Source: Rickettsiales bacterium UBA2645
GTDB taxonomy: Bacteria; Pseudomonadota; Alphaproteobacteria; Rickettsiales; UBA1997
NCBI GenBank assembly: GCA_002359655.1
Contig: DENL01000015.1
Coordinates: forward strand, 1-7,500
Direction: 5' to 3'
Length of the DNA: 7,500 bases
Part shown: positions 1-6,097 of the stretch, one piece after another
How the letters are laid out: each line of letters starts with the position of its first letter
Numbering within the stretch: the stretch's first letter is position 1
Program-made: the position numbers and the translations under genes
Notes under the pieces: model-generated
Database searches by the model: none
Seen by the model: only the letters and a program-made list of their open reading frames with translations
Told to the model about the DNA's origin: nothing

Positions 1-21
1 TTGGGATTGGCCTAAGTCGGG

Positions 22-55
22 AAAAGCCCCGATCGTAAATTTACGATCGGGGCTT
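22..55 (-). terminator. Rho-independent terminator downstream of the Hpt gene
   Basis: Positions 24-39 and 40-55 are exact reverse complements, giving a perfect 32-base palindrome. In RNA the G+C-rich outer stem (AAGCCCCGATCG pairing with CGATCGGGGCTT) would close on an A/T-rich loop. Read on the minus strand, the stem is followed by a short T run (GGGGCTTTT, from the A run at 22-25). It lies 25 bases beyond the stop codon of the Hpt gene. No terminator-like hairpin is seen between the FadL-like gene and the Hpt gene, so it probably ends both. On the plus strand the tail is GGTTT, which is a poorer terminator, so minus-strand use is favoured. Confidence 0.85.
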
Positions 56-79
56 GGTTTAATGTGCTTAGAAATCAGG

Positions 80-448
80 TTATTTACTCAATAACTCCTC
101 ATTGATAAAGCTAATTACCAATGCCAATTCTTCTTTGACTTTTCTCAGTAGCTCAGTTTTTTGTTCATAATTTTCTTCTGGATGTTTTTGAGCATATTCC
201 AGAATTCTTGACAAATCAAAAGCTCCGATTGAAGCAGAAGCGCCTTTAAAAGCGTGAGAAGCCATATACCAAGAATTGTCGTTAGAACTCTTGATGGCAT
301 CCTCCATTTTTTCGACATTGCGATTGGCGTTTTCGGTAAAAATTGCAAAAAGCTCTTTCTCAAATTCAACATCATTTTCGATGATGCTTCTTAAGAATTC
401 GACATCGATAGCTTTTTTTACTGACGAGCTAGAAGAGTTACTTTCCAT
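80..448 (-). CDS. Stand-alone histidine phosphotransfer (Hpt) domain protein
   Basis: This 122-residue protein is essentially one Hpt domain (about residues 14-118) after a short Ser-rich N-terminus. The hallmark is the phospho-acceptor stretch HAFKGASASIGA at residues 65-76. His65 is the predicted phosphorylated residue, followed by the conserved Lys68-Gly69 of the HxxKG pattern. The remainder reads as amphipathic helices, as in the four-helix bundle of this family. Hpt proteins shuttle phosphoryl groups between receiver domains and hybrid histidine kinases in cytoplasmic phosphorelays. No kinase or response regulator lies in the window, so its partners cannot be named. It sits 51 bases after the FadL-like gene on the same strand and just before a strong terminator. 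No clear Shine-Dalgarno sequence precedes the ATG. The length is typical of single-domain Hpt proteins. Family assignment is confident; the pathway is unknown. Confidence 0.88.
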   Translation of the reverse strand: MESNSSSSSVKKAIDVEFLRSIIENDVEFEKELFAIFTENANRNVEKMEDAIKSSNDNSWYMASHAFKGASASIGAFDLSRILEYAQKHPEENYEQKTELLRKVKEELALVISFINEELLSK

Positions 449-452
449 AAAT

Positions 453-482
453 TTTATAAATATCTAAAGGGGTTTTTAACAA
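453..482 (-). promoter_or_regulatory. Possible sigma70-type promoter close to the Hpt start
   Basis: On the minus strand, TTGTTA (482-477) and TATAAA (458-453) are separated by 18 bases, resembling -35 and -10 boxes. Transcription would start at or within a few bases of the hpt ATG at 448, giving a leaderless or nearly leaderless message. That would fit the absence of a Shine-Dalgarno sequence. Such matches are common by chance in AT-rich DNA, and read-through from the FadL-like gene is an equally good explanation. Confidence 0.25.
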
Positions 483-499
483 AATCTGACTTTAGTTAA

Positions 500-1726
500 T
501 TAAAATTCTTTTTTGAGTGCAAGAGATATAACATCAACTTTGGTTTTATAGTGAACATTCAAGCTTTGAGGATATCCATTAGACCCTGTGTTTAAGTTGC
601 TCACAGCATTTCTGTAGAATTGGTGTAAGTAAGTGGCATCAATCGAGAAAGTTTTGGTAAATTTATAGTTAAAACCAATACTAGTCCAAACTTTATCTGA
701 GGCTGGAACTCTCGGTTCTCTTGAAGAATCAGTTACCGCTTCTTTTTCATAAGCCACACCGGTTCTGAGCAACCATTTATCATTAAGAGTGAAATTGGCA
801 CCAACTGAATGTAGGAAAGAATCGTGCCAGTTAAAATTTGTTGTTGCTGCCAAATTTTTATTTTGAGTAGGATAAACCGATAGACTTTTTAAACGCGACC
901 AACGAGTCCATGTTAAATCATAAGCTAATTCAACAATTGGATTTACTTTATAAGCTGTACCAATTGTTAAAGATTCTGGTGTAGTAGTTTTAGCTTGAGC
1001 GCCAGAATAACCACGACCAGCAACACTTAATCTACCGTCAATATTTTGATCAATTTTCGAGCGGTAGCCAATACCAAATTTTAACTTATCGTTAACGTTA
1101 TATTTAGCGCCTAAGTTATAACCATATCCCCAATCACTACCATGCAATTTTGTATAGTAAGTGCTTGCTGTAGAGCTAGTCAAACTTGCTTCGTAATATT
1201 GAGCTTGGAAACCAGCGCCAAGAGACAATTTATCATTCAACTTATAAGCAACAGAAGGGTTGATATTGATGGTTTTGATTGAGCTAGCAATTGCACGATC
1301 ACTGCCTTGCCAATTGTCAGAATATTTAGTCGACAAGCCAAAAGGTGATGTAACGGCAAGTCCAAGAGTCGCGTCATCATTGATACGCTTAGCAACATAG
1401 AGAGCAGGAACATAAGAACTAGAGCCAGCGTTATTAACCTCAGATCCACTGGAAGATCCAGATTGATTGCTGGCACCTTGTGGATTGACACCTAAACTTA
1501 AATAGCTTGCCGAAAGAATAAACTCGCCATCTTTAACATCGGCCAAAGTTGCTGGGTTAAAGAACATATCGCTCACATCATGAATACCAGTAACCGAACC
1601 GGCATAAGAGTTTGCCAGACCAGAAGTTGAAGTTAGTTCGCTTGAATAACCTGCGGCAAAAGATTGCGTATTACTTACCGCTAAAAACGCCAAAGAAGAT
1701 AATATCAGTTTTCGGTTTAGCTTCAT
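500..1726 (-). CDS. FadL/OmpP1/TodX-family outer-membrane transporter
   Basis: This 408-residue precursor belongs to the FadL family of outer-membrane barrels, which pass long-chain fatty acids or other hydrophobic compounds into the cell. Residues 1-24 form a signal peptide (MKLNRK, a hydrophobic core, then SFA before AGYSSE). Family landmarks follow in order: the N-terminal hatch with FNPATLA (56-62), 'AVTSPFGLSTKY' (124-135), 'TPESLTIGTAY' (249-259), 'DLTWTRWSRLKSL' (270-282), and a 'LRTGVAYEKEAV...REPRVPASDKVWTSIG' region (320-351). The chain ends in Phe, as expected for Bam-assembled barrels. A Ser/Gly/Asn-rich stretch at 84-104 is probably a surface loop. The length is near that of characterised FadL proteins (about 420-450 residues). 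No Shine-Dalgarno sequence is visible before the ATG. The substrate cannot be told from sequence, so no gene symbol is assigned. The Hpt gene follows on the same strand. Confidence 0.9.
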   Translation of the reverse strand: MKLNRKLILSSLAFLAVSNTQSFAAGYSSELTSTSGLANSYAGSVTGIHDVSDMFFNPATLADVKDGEFILSASYLSLGVNPQGASNQSGSSSGSEVNNAGSSSYVPALYVAKRINDDATLGLAVTSPFGLSTKYSDNWQGSDRAIASSIKTININPSVAYKLNDKLSLGAGFQAQYYEASLTSSTASTYYTKLHGSDWGYGYNLGAKYNVNDKLKFGIGYRSKIDQNIDGRLSVAGRGYSGAQAKTTTPESLTIGTAYKVNPIVELAYDLTWTRWSRLKSLSVYPTQNKNLAATTNFNWHDSFLHSVGANFTLNDKWLLRTGVAYEKEAVTDSSREPRVPASDKVWTSIGFNYKFTKTFSIDATYLHQFYRNAVSNLNTGSNGYPQSLNVHYKTKVDVISLALKKEF

Positions 1727-1947
1727 ATTTTAATGATTGATTTGTTAAGGAAGGGATATTTTTGATCTAAACTTAGAGATATAGACCATCAAATTCAGTT
1801 ACATAATTTGAAAAGCAAAGAAACAAGAACATTGGCAGAAAATTTTTAGAAAAATTAAAAGATGTCACAAAATTAACATCTACACATTAACAAAAACTAA
1901 AAATTTAGACAGGTTGAAATTTCATTTACCAAAATTAAATCGCAGAA

Positions 1948-1967
1948 GAAGTAGTTAAATTTACTTC
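1948..1967 (+). promoter_or_regulatory. Upstream hairpin in the hsp20 leader
   Basis: GAAGTA (1948-1953) and TACTTC (1962-1967) are exact inverted repeats. In RNA a G-U pair (1954/1961) would extend them to a 7-bp stem with the 6-base loop UUAAAU. The element lies five A bases upstream of the hairpin that covers the ribosome binding site. It may be a second helix of a structured leader or a DNA operator. Sequence alone does not decide. Confidence 0.35.
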
Positions 1968-1972
1968 AAAAA

Positions 1973-1994
1973 TTTGTCCTTCAATTAGGGCAAA
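1973..1994 (+). promoter_or_regulatory. Shine-Dalgarno-sequestering hairpin, candidate RNA thermometer of hsp20
   Basis: In the mRNA, UUUGUCCU (1973-1980) can pair with AGGGCAAA (1987-1994). This gives an 8-bp stem with one U-G wobble (1977/1990) and the loop UCAAUU. The 3' arm contains the only Shine-Dalgarno-like sequence seen at any gene start in the window (AGGG, 1987-1990), and the stem ends at the base before the ATG at 1995. Weak A-U pairs at the base and a wobble inside the stem would allow melting with heat. Known RNA thermometers of small heat-shock genes (ROSE, fourU and hsp17 types) work by hiding the ribosome binding site in this way. This element does not obviously match the ROSE or fourU consensus, so it would be a separate short type. 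The function is inferred. Confidence 0.5.
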
Positions 1995-2645
1995 ATGTTT
2001 TTCAAATTATTAATTAAATTCATTTTTTCTATGACCGAAATTAATAAAAATCAATCAACCAGCTCTCAAGAATCTGGCAGCAAAAAAAGTGAAAAATTTT
2101 TTTATGAAAAATTTCTGTCGTCAAAAATAGCTGTTGCAGCATTCTGCTTTTTTGTTGGCATTGTAGCAACCTTAACCATCGAACACTTTTCTAAAAGTAG
2201 ACAAGGTCGTCTAGCAATGTATAGTAACTTCCCATTTTATCATAATTTTGCTTTTGCCAATGATGGATTTTTTGAAGAAATGCATCAGATGGAAAAAGAA
2301 ATGGATCGCGTCTTTGCTAAGCAAGAAAAGCAAATGCAAGAGGCTTTTGCTAAAGCTGATCAAGGAAATAAATCTAAAGTTTCTACCAAAGAAGATGCTG
2401 AAAACTATTATTATCAGCTCGAATTTTCTGGATTTAAAAAGGAAGAAATTTTGGTTAGCGTGAAAAATAATGTGGTAAATTTTTCTGCTGAAAACAAAAA
2501 GTCTGAGCATTCTAAAAATCAAGATTTACAGGATAACATGAGCTTTCACTATTCCTTCTTAGCGACGCAATACGACTCTAAAAAAGAGCCAGAAATTATT
2601 CGCGAAGATAATAAGGTAATCGTGAAATTGGCCAAGAAAAAATAA
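1995..2645 (+). CDS. Membrane-anchored small heat-shock protein (Hsp20/alpha-crystallin domain)
   Basis: This 216-residue protein has an unusual layout: a Lys/Ser-rich N-terminus, one predicted membrane segment (about 44-62, IAVAAFCFFVGIVATLTI), and a Met/Glu-rich helical stretch. 'FFEEMHQMEKEMDRVF' (92-107) resembles the N-terminal helix of ordinary small heat-shock proteins. A degenerate alpha-crystallin domain follows (about 130-214): 'YYYQLEFSGFKKEEILVSVKNNVVNFSAE' matches strands 2-5, and 'NKVIVKLAKK' stands where family members have NGVLTVTLPK. The C-terminal I-X-I motif is absent. Such proteins are ATP-independent holdases; this one would act at a membrane, probably the inner one, and which side is unclear. 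The start at 1995 is preferred because AGGG lies four bases upstream; Met13 (ATG at 2031) has none. Starting at Met13 would remove the hydrophobic MFFKLLIKFIFS tail without affecting the domains. It stands alone on the plus strand, and its stop is 25 bases from that of the convergent eptA-like gene. Confidence 0.8.
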   Translation: MFFKLLIKFIFSMTEINKNQSTSSQESGSKKSEKFFYEKFLSSKIAVAAFCFFVGIVATLTIEHFSKSRQGRLAMYSNFPFYHNFAFANDGFFEEMHQMEKEMDRVFAKQEKQMQEAFAKADQGNKSKVSTKEDAENYYYQLEFSGFKKEEILVSVKNNVVNFSAENKKSEHSKNQDLQDNMSFHYSFLATQYDSKKEPEIIREDNKVIVKLAKKK

Positions 2646-2670
2646 ATTTAAAAACACCACAAAGCCCGCT

Positions 2671-4260
2671 TTATTTTTTGCAAATACTCAAATTGCGCTC
2701 AAACAAATCAGATTCGATACCAGAACAATCAAGCAGTGAATCAAACAGATTATTATGAGACAAATTATGCAGACTGGTTTTTTTAGTAGCGTTAGAAAAT
2801 TTTTGTCGGAAAAATTTATCTTTTTTAAGAGAGTTCGTCATGTAAAAAAACATCGGAACTTTCTTAACAGCGTCGCTTTCATCTTCACTATTACCATTTG
2901 CTTGCATGCCATCTTCGCCCAAGAAAACCCCGTGATCGGCAACAAAAAATAAAAGCGAATTAGTATCTTTTAAAGATTCTACCACCTGCGACACAAAATA
3001 ATCAGTGTACAAAACACTGTTGTCATAACTATTTACCAAATCGTCATGCGCACAAGAAGATGGCAAAGATCTGCATTCTGGTAAAAATTTTTTAAAATTT
3101 TCCGGATATCTTTCGTGATATCTGATGTGATTGCCAAAGCTGTGCAACACAACAAAATTGTTACCACCTTTTTTAAGCACCTCTTGCAATTCAGGAATTA
3201 AAGCTTCGTCATAGATTTTGCTGGAGTGAATTTTCGCCTGCAACCGATCACGGAAAAAATAATCATCAGCCTCAGACGCCATGATGCTCAGCATACCATT
3301 TCTAAATTCTTTTGAGCTTTGTGCCGAATACCAATAAGTGTGAAAACCCAATTCTTTAAAAGTTGAAACAACGCTTTTTTCTGGCGGAATATCAATAAAG
3401 TCAGACTTAGTTCTGTGCGACAACATCGATGTAACCGATCTGGTTGTGGTATTAAAAGATGCTGAAATAGTGAAATTTAGCAGATCGGAAATTTTTTCTA
3501 GATTAGGATTTGTCTCTCTTTGATAACCATTTAAAAACAAATGATCTGCTCGCAAAGATTCACCAATGATCAAAATAATGTTAAGATCTTTGATATTTTT
3601 CTGGCGCTGAAATTTATAAATTTCACTCAAGCTTTTTCTATTTTCTCCCTGCTTTAACTGACTACGAAAACGAGCGAAATATTCATATATTGCCACAGAA
3701 TAATTTATTGGGGAATAAGCCAGAGAAGCGCTTCTAATAATTTTTTCCGCAGTAAATGAAATTTGTAAAACAGTTAGGAAAGTTACGAAAACAAAAAAAG
3801 TAATTATTTTTTGGCGAACATTTTTTGAAAAAATTTCAACTCTAAAAACCAAAAATGCTGGCACTAAAGTTAAAAAGAAAAAATAGATCACGATTGAATA
3901 ATCAATCACCTCATCAGTATGACCAATACTTTCTAAAGCATTGGTAATCATGGCCGCATCAAGAATTATACCAAATTTGTTAAAGACATAAACAAAAATT
4001 GTTGAGAGAAAAAATCCTAAAATCAGAAAAAATTTTAACAAAATTTTGTTAAAACTAAGCAGTAAGAAAAATATAATTGTGGCAGAAATTGCAGCAAAAA
4101 TTTCTAAAGAAAAAATTGCCAAAGCTTTGAAAGAAAAGTCTTTCAAACAAAGCAAAAGAGAGGATTCAATGATTTTAAAGTTATAGAGAATTACAAAAAA
4201 AATTGAGCTGATAATTATAAGAAGAAGATCACTAATTTTATTTTTATTGTTCTTTGACAT
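2671..4260 (-). CDS. EptA-like phosphoethanolamine transferase (lipid A modification)
   Basis: This 529-residue inner-membrane protein has about five N-terminal membrane segments (between residues 10 and 170) and a periplasmic alkaline-phosphatase/sulfatase-fold domain (about 226-529). EptA enzymes move phosphoethanolamine from phosphatidylethanolamine to lipid A phosphates, lowering surface negative charge. Aligned by eye with EptA/MCR-type enzymes, the first zinc site is complete: Glu234 (IIGESLRAD), nucleophile Thr273 (NTTTRSV), Asp442 and His443 (ADHG). Other matches are 'LNGYQRETNP' (243-252), 'GNH...RYPENFKKFLP' with His378 (376-394), and 'SYDNSVLYTDY' (411-421). One conserved His (His465 of Neisseria EptA, in LHG) is Asn455 here. 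The gene begins 41 bases after the tpsB-like stop, probably in the same transcript. No Shine-Dalgarno sequence is visible. The substrate could instead be another glycan, as in related family members, so the symbol is left blank. Confidence 0.85.
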   Translation of the reverse strand: MSKNNKNKISDLLLIIISSIFFVILYNFKIIESSLLLCLKDFSFKALAIFSLEIFAAISATIIFFLLLSFNKILLKFFLILGFFLSTIFVYVFNKFGIILDAAMITNALESIGHTDEVIDYSIVIYFFFLTLVPAFLVFRVEIFSKNVRQKIITFFVFVTFLTVLQISFTAEKIIRSASLAYSPINYSVAIYEYFARFRSQLKQGENRKSLSEIYKFQRQKNIKDLNIILIIGESLRADHLFLNGYQRETNPNLEKISDLLNFTISASFNTTTRSVTSMLSHRTKSDFIDIPPEKSVVSTFKELGFHTYWYSAQSSKEFRNGMLSIMASEADDYFFRDRLQAKIHSSKIYDEALIPELQEVLKKGGNNFVVLHSFGNHIRYHERYPENFKKFLPECRSLPSSCAHDDLVNSYDNSVLYTDYFVSQVVESLKDTNSLLFFVADHGVFLGEDGMQANGNSEDESDAVKKVPMFFYMTNSLKKDKFFRQKFSNATKKTSLHNLSHNNLFDSLLDCSGIESDLFERNLSICKK

Positions 4261-4301
4261 TTTAATTAAAGCTTACTGAGACTGATGACAAATCAACTTT
4301 C

Positions 4302-6095
4302 CTACAGAAAATCTAGTTCAAACGAAGTATCAAAATAAATCGCATTATTGTCGCTTTGACTTTGGTTTAAAATTCGCGACCTAGAAAGGGCGTGAGAAAA
4401 AGTCAAAGATGCATTAGTATTTTTCTTACTAAAACCAATTTTGAAACCAACACTACTCAAACGTCCATTTGTTGCAACGCCACGATTTTGCACGCTACCA
4501 TAATCATAAAAAGGACTTAGCGAAAAATGATTTAGATTGGGAAAGTTTTTTAAATTATTTTCTGCAGAAATTAATTTTCCTAAATTCATTGTCACTTCAT
4601 TACGAATATTATAACCAGAATCTCCTAAAATACTGCCAGACCTGAATCCGCGCACTGAGTAAAATCCACCTGAAGAAAATTGATCAACGCTGTAGAGATG
4701 ATTTTTTGAAAGCTGACTGTCCAAACTCACATTATAAAAAGCTTCGTTTTTAAAATATGGAACGACAATTTTTTTTTCATAATTGGCGTAGAATTTAAAA
4801 ATTTCTATCTCAGCGTGAGTTGAAAATCTTGATACGGAGGGATTATCTGTTTTGGCATTTAGAATATTTAAAGATTTGCTGTAAGAAGGTTTTAAAAACA
4901 AAGTTGAAGAATCAAATAAAAAGCTACTGGGAATTGCCAGAGTAACAATTGAAGCTTTTCTACTTTGGCTTTCATTACGCACATCGTTAGTAAAAATTTG
5001 GTTATCTCTATTATTTAGTGCGAAGTTAGAGCTGATTTTGTAACCTTTACTTTTAAACAAAAGACTCTCAATGCTAAATGATTTACTTAGCGTGAATCCT
5101 TGCGCCAGAACCTTTCCGCTTGAGCCAGTTAAAAAAGAATAAGAATTTTTTGTAGCACTCAAAGTAAAATTATGTACACCAAAAGGCACTGACCAACTGC
5201 CACTGAGAGCTTGGTTGTAGCGTCTATTATTTTGAGGATCTAGATCATTCGAAGTTCTGCTAATGTTAAAACTGTCATTTAAATGCAATAAATTATCTTT
5301 AGCAAAAGCAATAGTATCACGGTTTTCACCAGTTGTTTTGCTGCCGATATTGTCGTAGGTGAAATTGATTCTTGCTGTATCTTTTGGATGATTTTCTATT
5401 ACAATAATCGAGTGGTTTGGAATTTTACTTGGAGTAATTTTTATCGTTGCGTTGTTCGAACGCAGCTTGTTAAAGCGCTTTAGTGCTGGATCGATTTCTT
5501 GTATATTTAAAATTCTTCCACCCTTGGGAAAATTATCAAAACCAAAAGTTGTCAATAATTTAGCTTTATCAGAAAAACTATCTTCATTAATGATAATTTT
5601 TTCTAAAATTCCTGCAGTAATCTCAACCGTCATATCGCCGCTAATTAAGCTTTGCTGACTGCTCTTTGCGTGCGAAGTAACATAACCCTTATCAAATAAA
5701 ACTTGATCAACTTCTTGATCGAATTTTTTCAACCAAGCAAGAGTAAAACATCTGTCTAGATATTTTTCTGACAGAGATTTTTCTTCCTCAGCTGTAAGCA
5801 ATTTGCTGCCTAAAAATGTGATTTTTTGCGGCCGAAAACACTGAATTGATCTTAAATTTTGAATAATTTTTCCATCATTTTCGGAAAGATCTTCTTCGAG
5901 TTCTTCTTCCTCGCCTTTGATCGCTTGATCTTTAGTGACTTGCTTTAGCTCAACTTGCAGCTCTTTCTGGCGGTCAATTTGTTTTTGGTTTTGAATAACC
6001 TGACCTTGTTGGTTTGCAATATTATCAGCTTCAGAAGCTGCGTAAGCTTGACTAAAGCAGCAGCACAAAAAAAGTATGGCGATTAACTTCTTCAT
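4302..6095 (-). CDS. TpsB/FhaC/ShlB-family outer-membrane transporter (two-partner secretion)
   Basis: This 597-residue precursor matches TpsB transporters, which export a large TpsA exoprotein across the outer membrane. A signal peptide (1-19, ending AYA) is followed by a Gln/Lys-rich helix (about 28-55), probably the H1 plug helix, and an acidic linker (61-74). POTRA1 (about 86-162) begins CFRPQKITFLG and carries Cys86 and Cys116, placed like the cysteine pair of FhaC-type POTRA1 domains. POTRA2 spans about 163-236. The barrel (about 240-597) opens with 'FTYDNIGSKTTGENR' and contains the family hallmark VRGF (481-484), in the loop that folds into the pore, and later 'YDYGSV' (530-535). It ends FELDFL, a plausible barrel signal. 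The length is typical (about 550-600). The ATG overlaps the ftsH stop by one base (TAATG) and lacks a Shine-Dalgarno sequence, suggesting translational coupling. No tpsA is seen in the window. Confidence 0.9.
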   Translation of the reverse strand: MKKLIAILFLCCCFSQAYAASEADNIANQQGQVIQNQKQIDRQKELQVELKQVTKDQAIKGEEEELEEDLSENDGKIIQNLRSIQCFRPQKITFLGSKLLTAEEEKSLSEKYLDRCFTLAWLKKFDQEVDQVLFDKGYVTSHAKSSQQSLISGDMTVEITAGILEKIIINEDSFSDKAKLLTTFGFDNFPKGGRILNIQEIDPALKRFNKLRSNNATIKITPSKIPNHSIIVIENHPKDTARINFTYDNIGSKTTGENRDTIAFAKDNLLHLNDSFNISRTSNDLDPQNNRRYNQALSGSWSVPFGVHNFTLSATKNSYSFLTGSSGKVLAQGFTLSKSFSIESLLFKSKGYKISSNFALNNRDNQIFTNDVRNESQSRKASIVTLAIPSSFLFDSSTLFLKPSYSKSLNILNAKTDNPSVSRFSTHAEIEIFKFYANYEKKIVVPYFKNEAFYNVSLDSQLSKNHLYSVDQFSSGGFYSVRGFRSGSILGDSGYNIRNEVTMNLGKLISAENNLKNFPNLNHFSLSPFYDYGSVQNRGVATNGRLSSVGFKIGFSKKNTNASLTFSHALSRSRILNQSQSDNNAIYFDTSFELDFL

Positions 6096-6097
6096 TA
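6093..6097 (-). promoter_or_regulatory. TAATG stop-start overlap coupling ftsH to tpsB
   Basis: On the minus strand, the TAA stop of ftsH (6097-6095) and the ATG of the TpsB-like gene (6095-6093) share one base. No Shine-Dalgarno sequence is seen in the preceding twenty or so bases, so ribosomes finishing ftsH probably restart here. This implies co-transcription of the two genes. Confidence 0.75.

Larger units (their letters stand above)
1727..1994. promoter_or_regulatory. Divergent intergenic region between the FadL-like and hsp20 genes
   Basis: This 268-base, very A/T-rich stretch must hold the start signals for both flanking genes, which point away from each other. On the plus strand the best -35-like element is GTTGAAA (1913-1919), close to the CTTGAAA -35 of heat-shock sigma factor (RpoH) promoters. 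It is followed only by a weak TTAAAT (1935-1940) at a short 15-base spacing. A perfect palindrome TGAAATTTCA (1915-1924) overlaps it. An interrupted dyad GATGT/ACATC spans 1861-1880. No convincing promoter was found for the FadL-like gene, and no open reading frame or RNA gene is apparent. The two hairpins next to the hsp20 start are listed separately. Confidence 0.45.

Noticed and set aside
1861..1880. Dyad GATGT-N10-ACATC as an operator
   Set aside because: Five-base arms in A/T-rich DNA are expected by chance. It is noted only as part of the intergenic region.
2211..2522. Reverse-strand open frame within hsp20
   Set aside because: It is a shadow of the crystallin-domain gene. It is rich in Phe, Ile and Leu from antisense A/T-rich codons and has no family features.
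2661..2680. Possible bidirectional terminator between the convergent hsp20 and eptA-like genes (AAAGC/GCTTT then ATTTTTT)
   Set aside because: The repeat leaves only a two-base loop, or a 4-bp A/T-rich stem if the loop is opened. It also overlaps the eptA-like stop codon. It is too weak to call.
6039..6095. Lipoprotein signal in the TpsB-like protein because of three Cys in the signal peptide
   Set aside because: The residues before the Cys run are ILFL, which do not fit the lipobox (small residues at -1 and -2). A normal AYA cleavage site follows.
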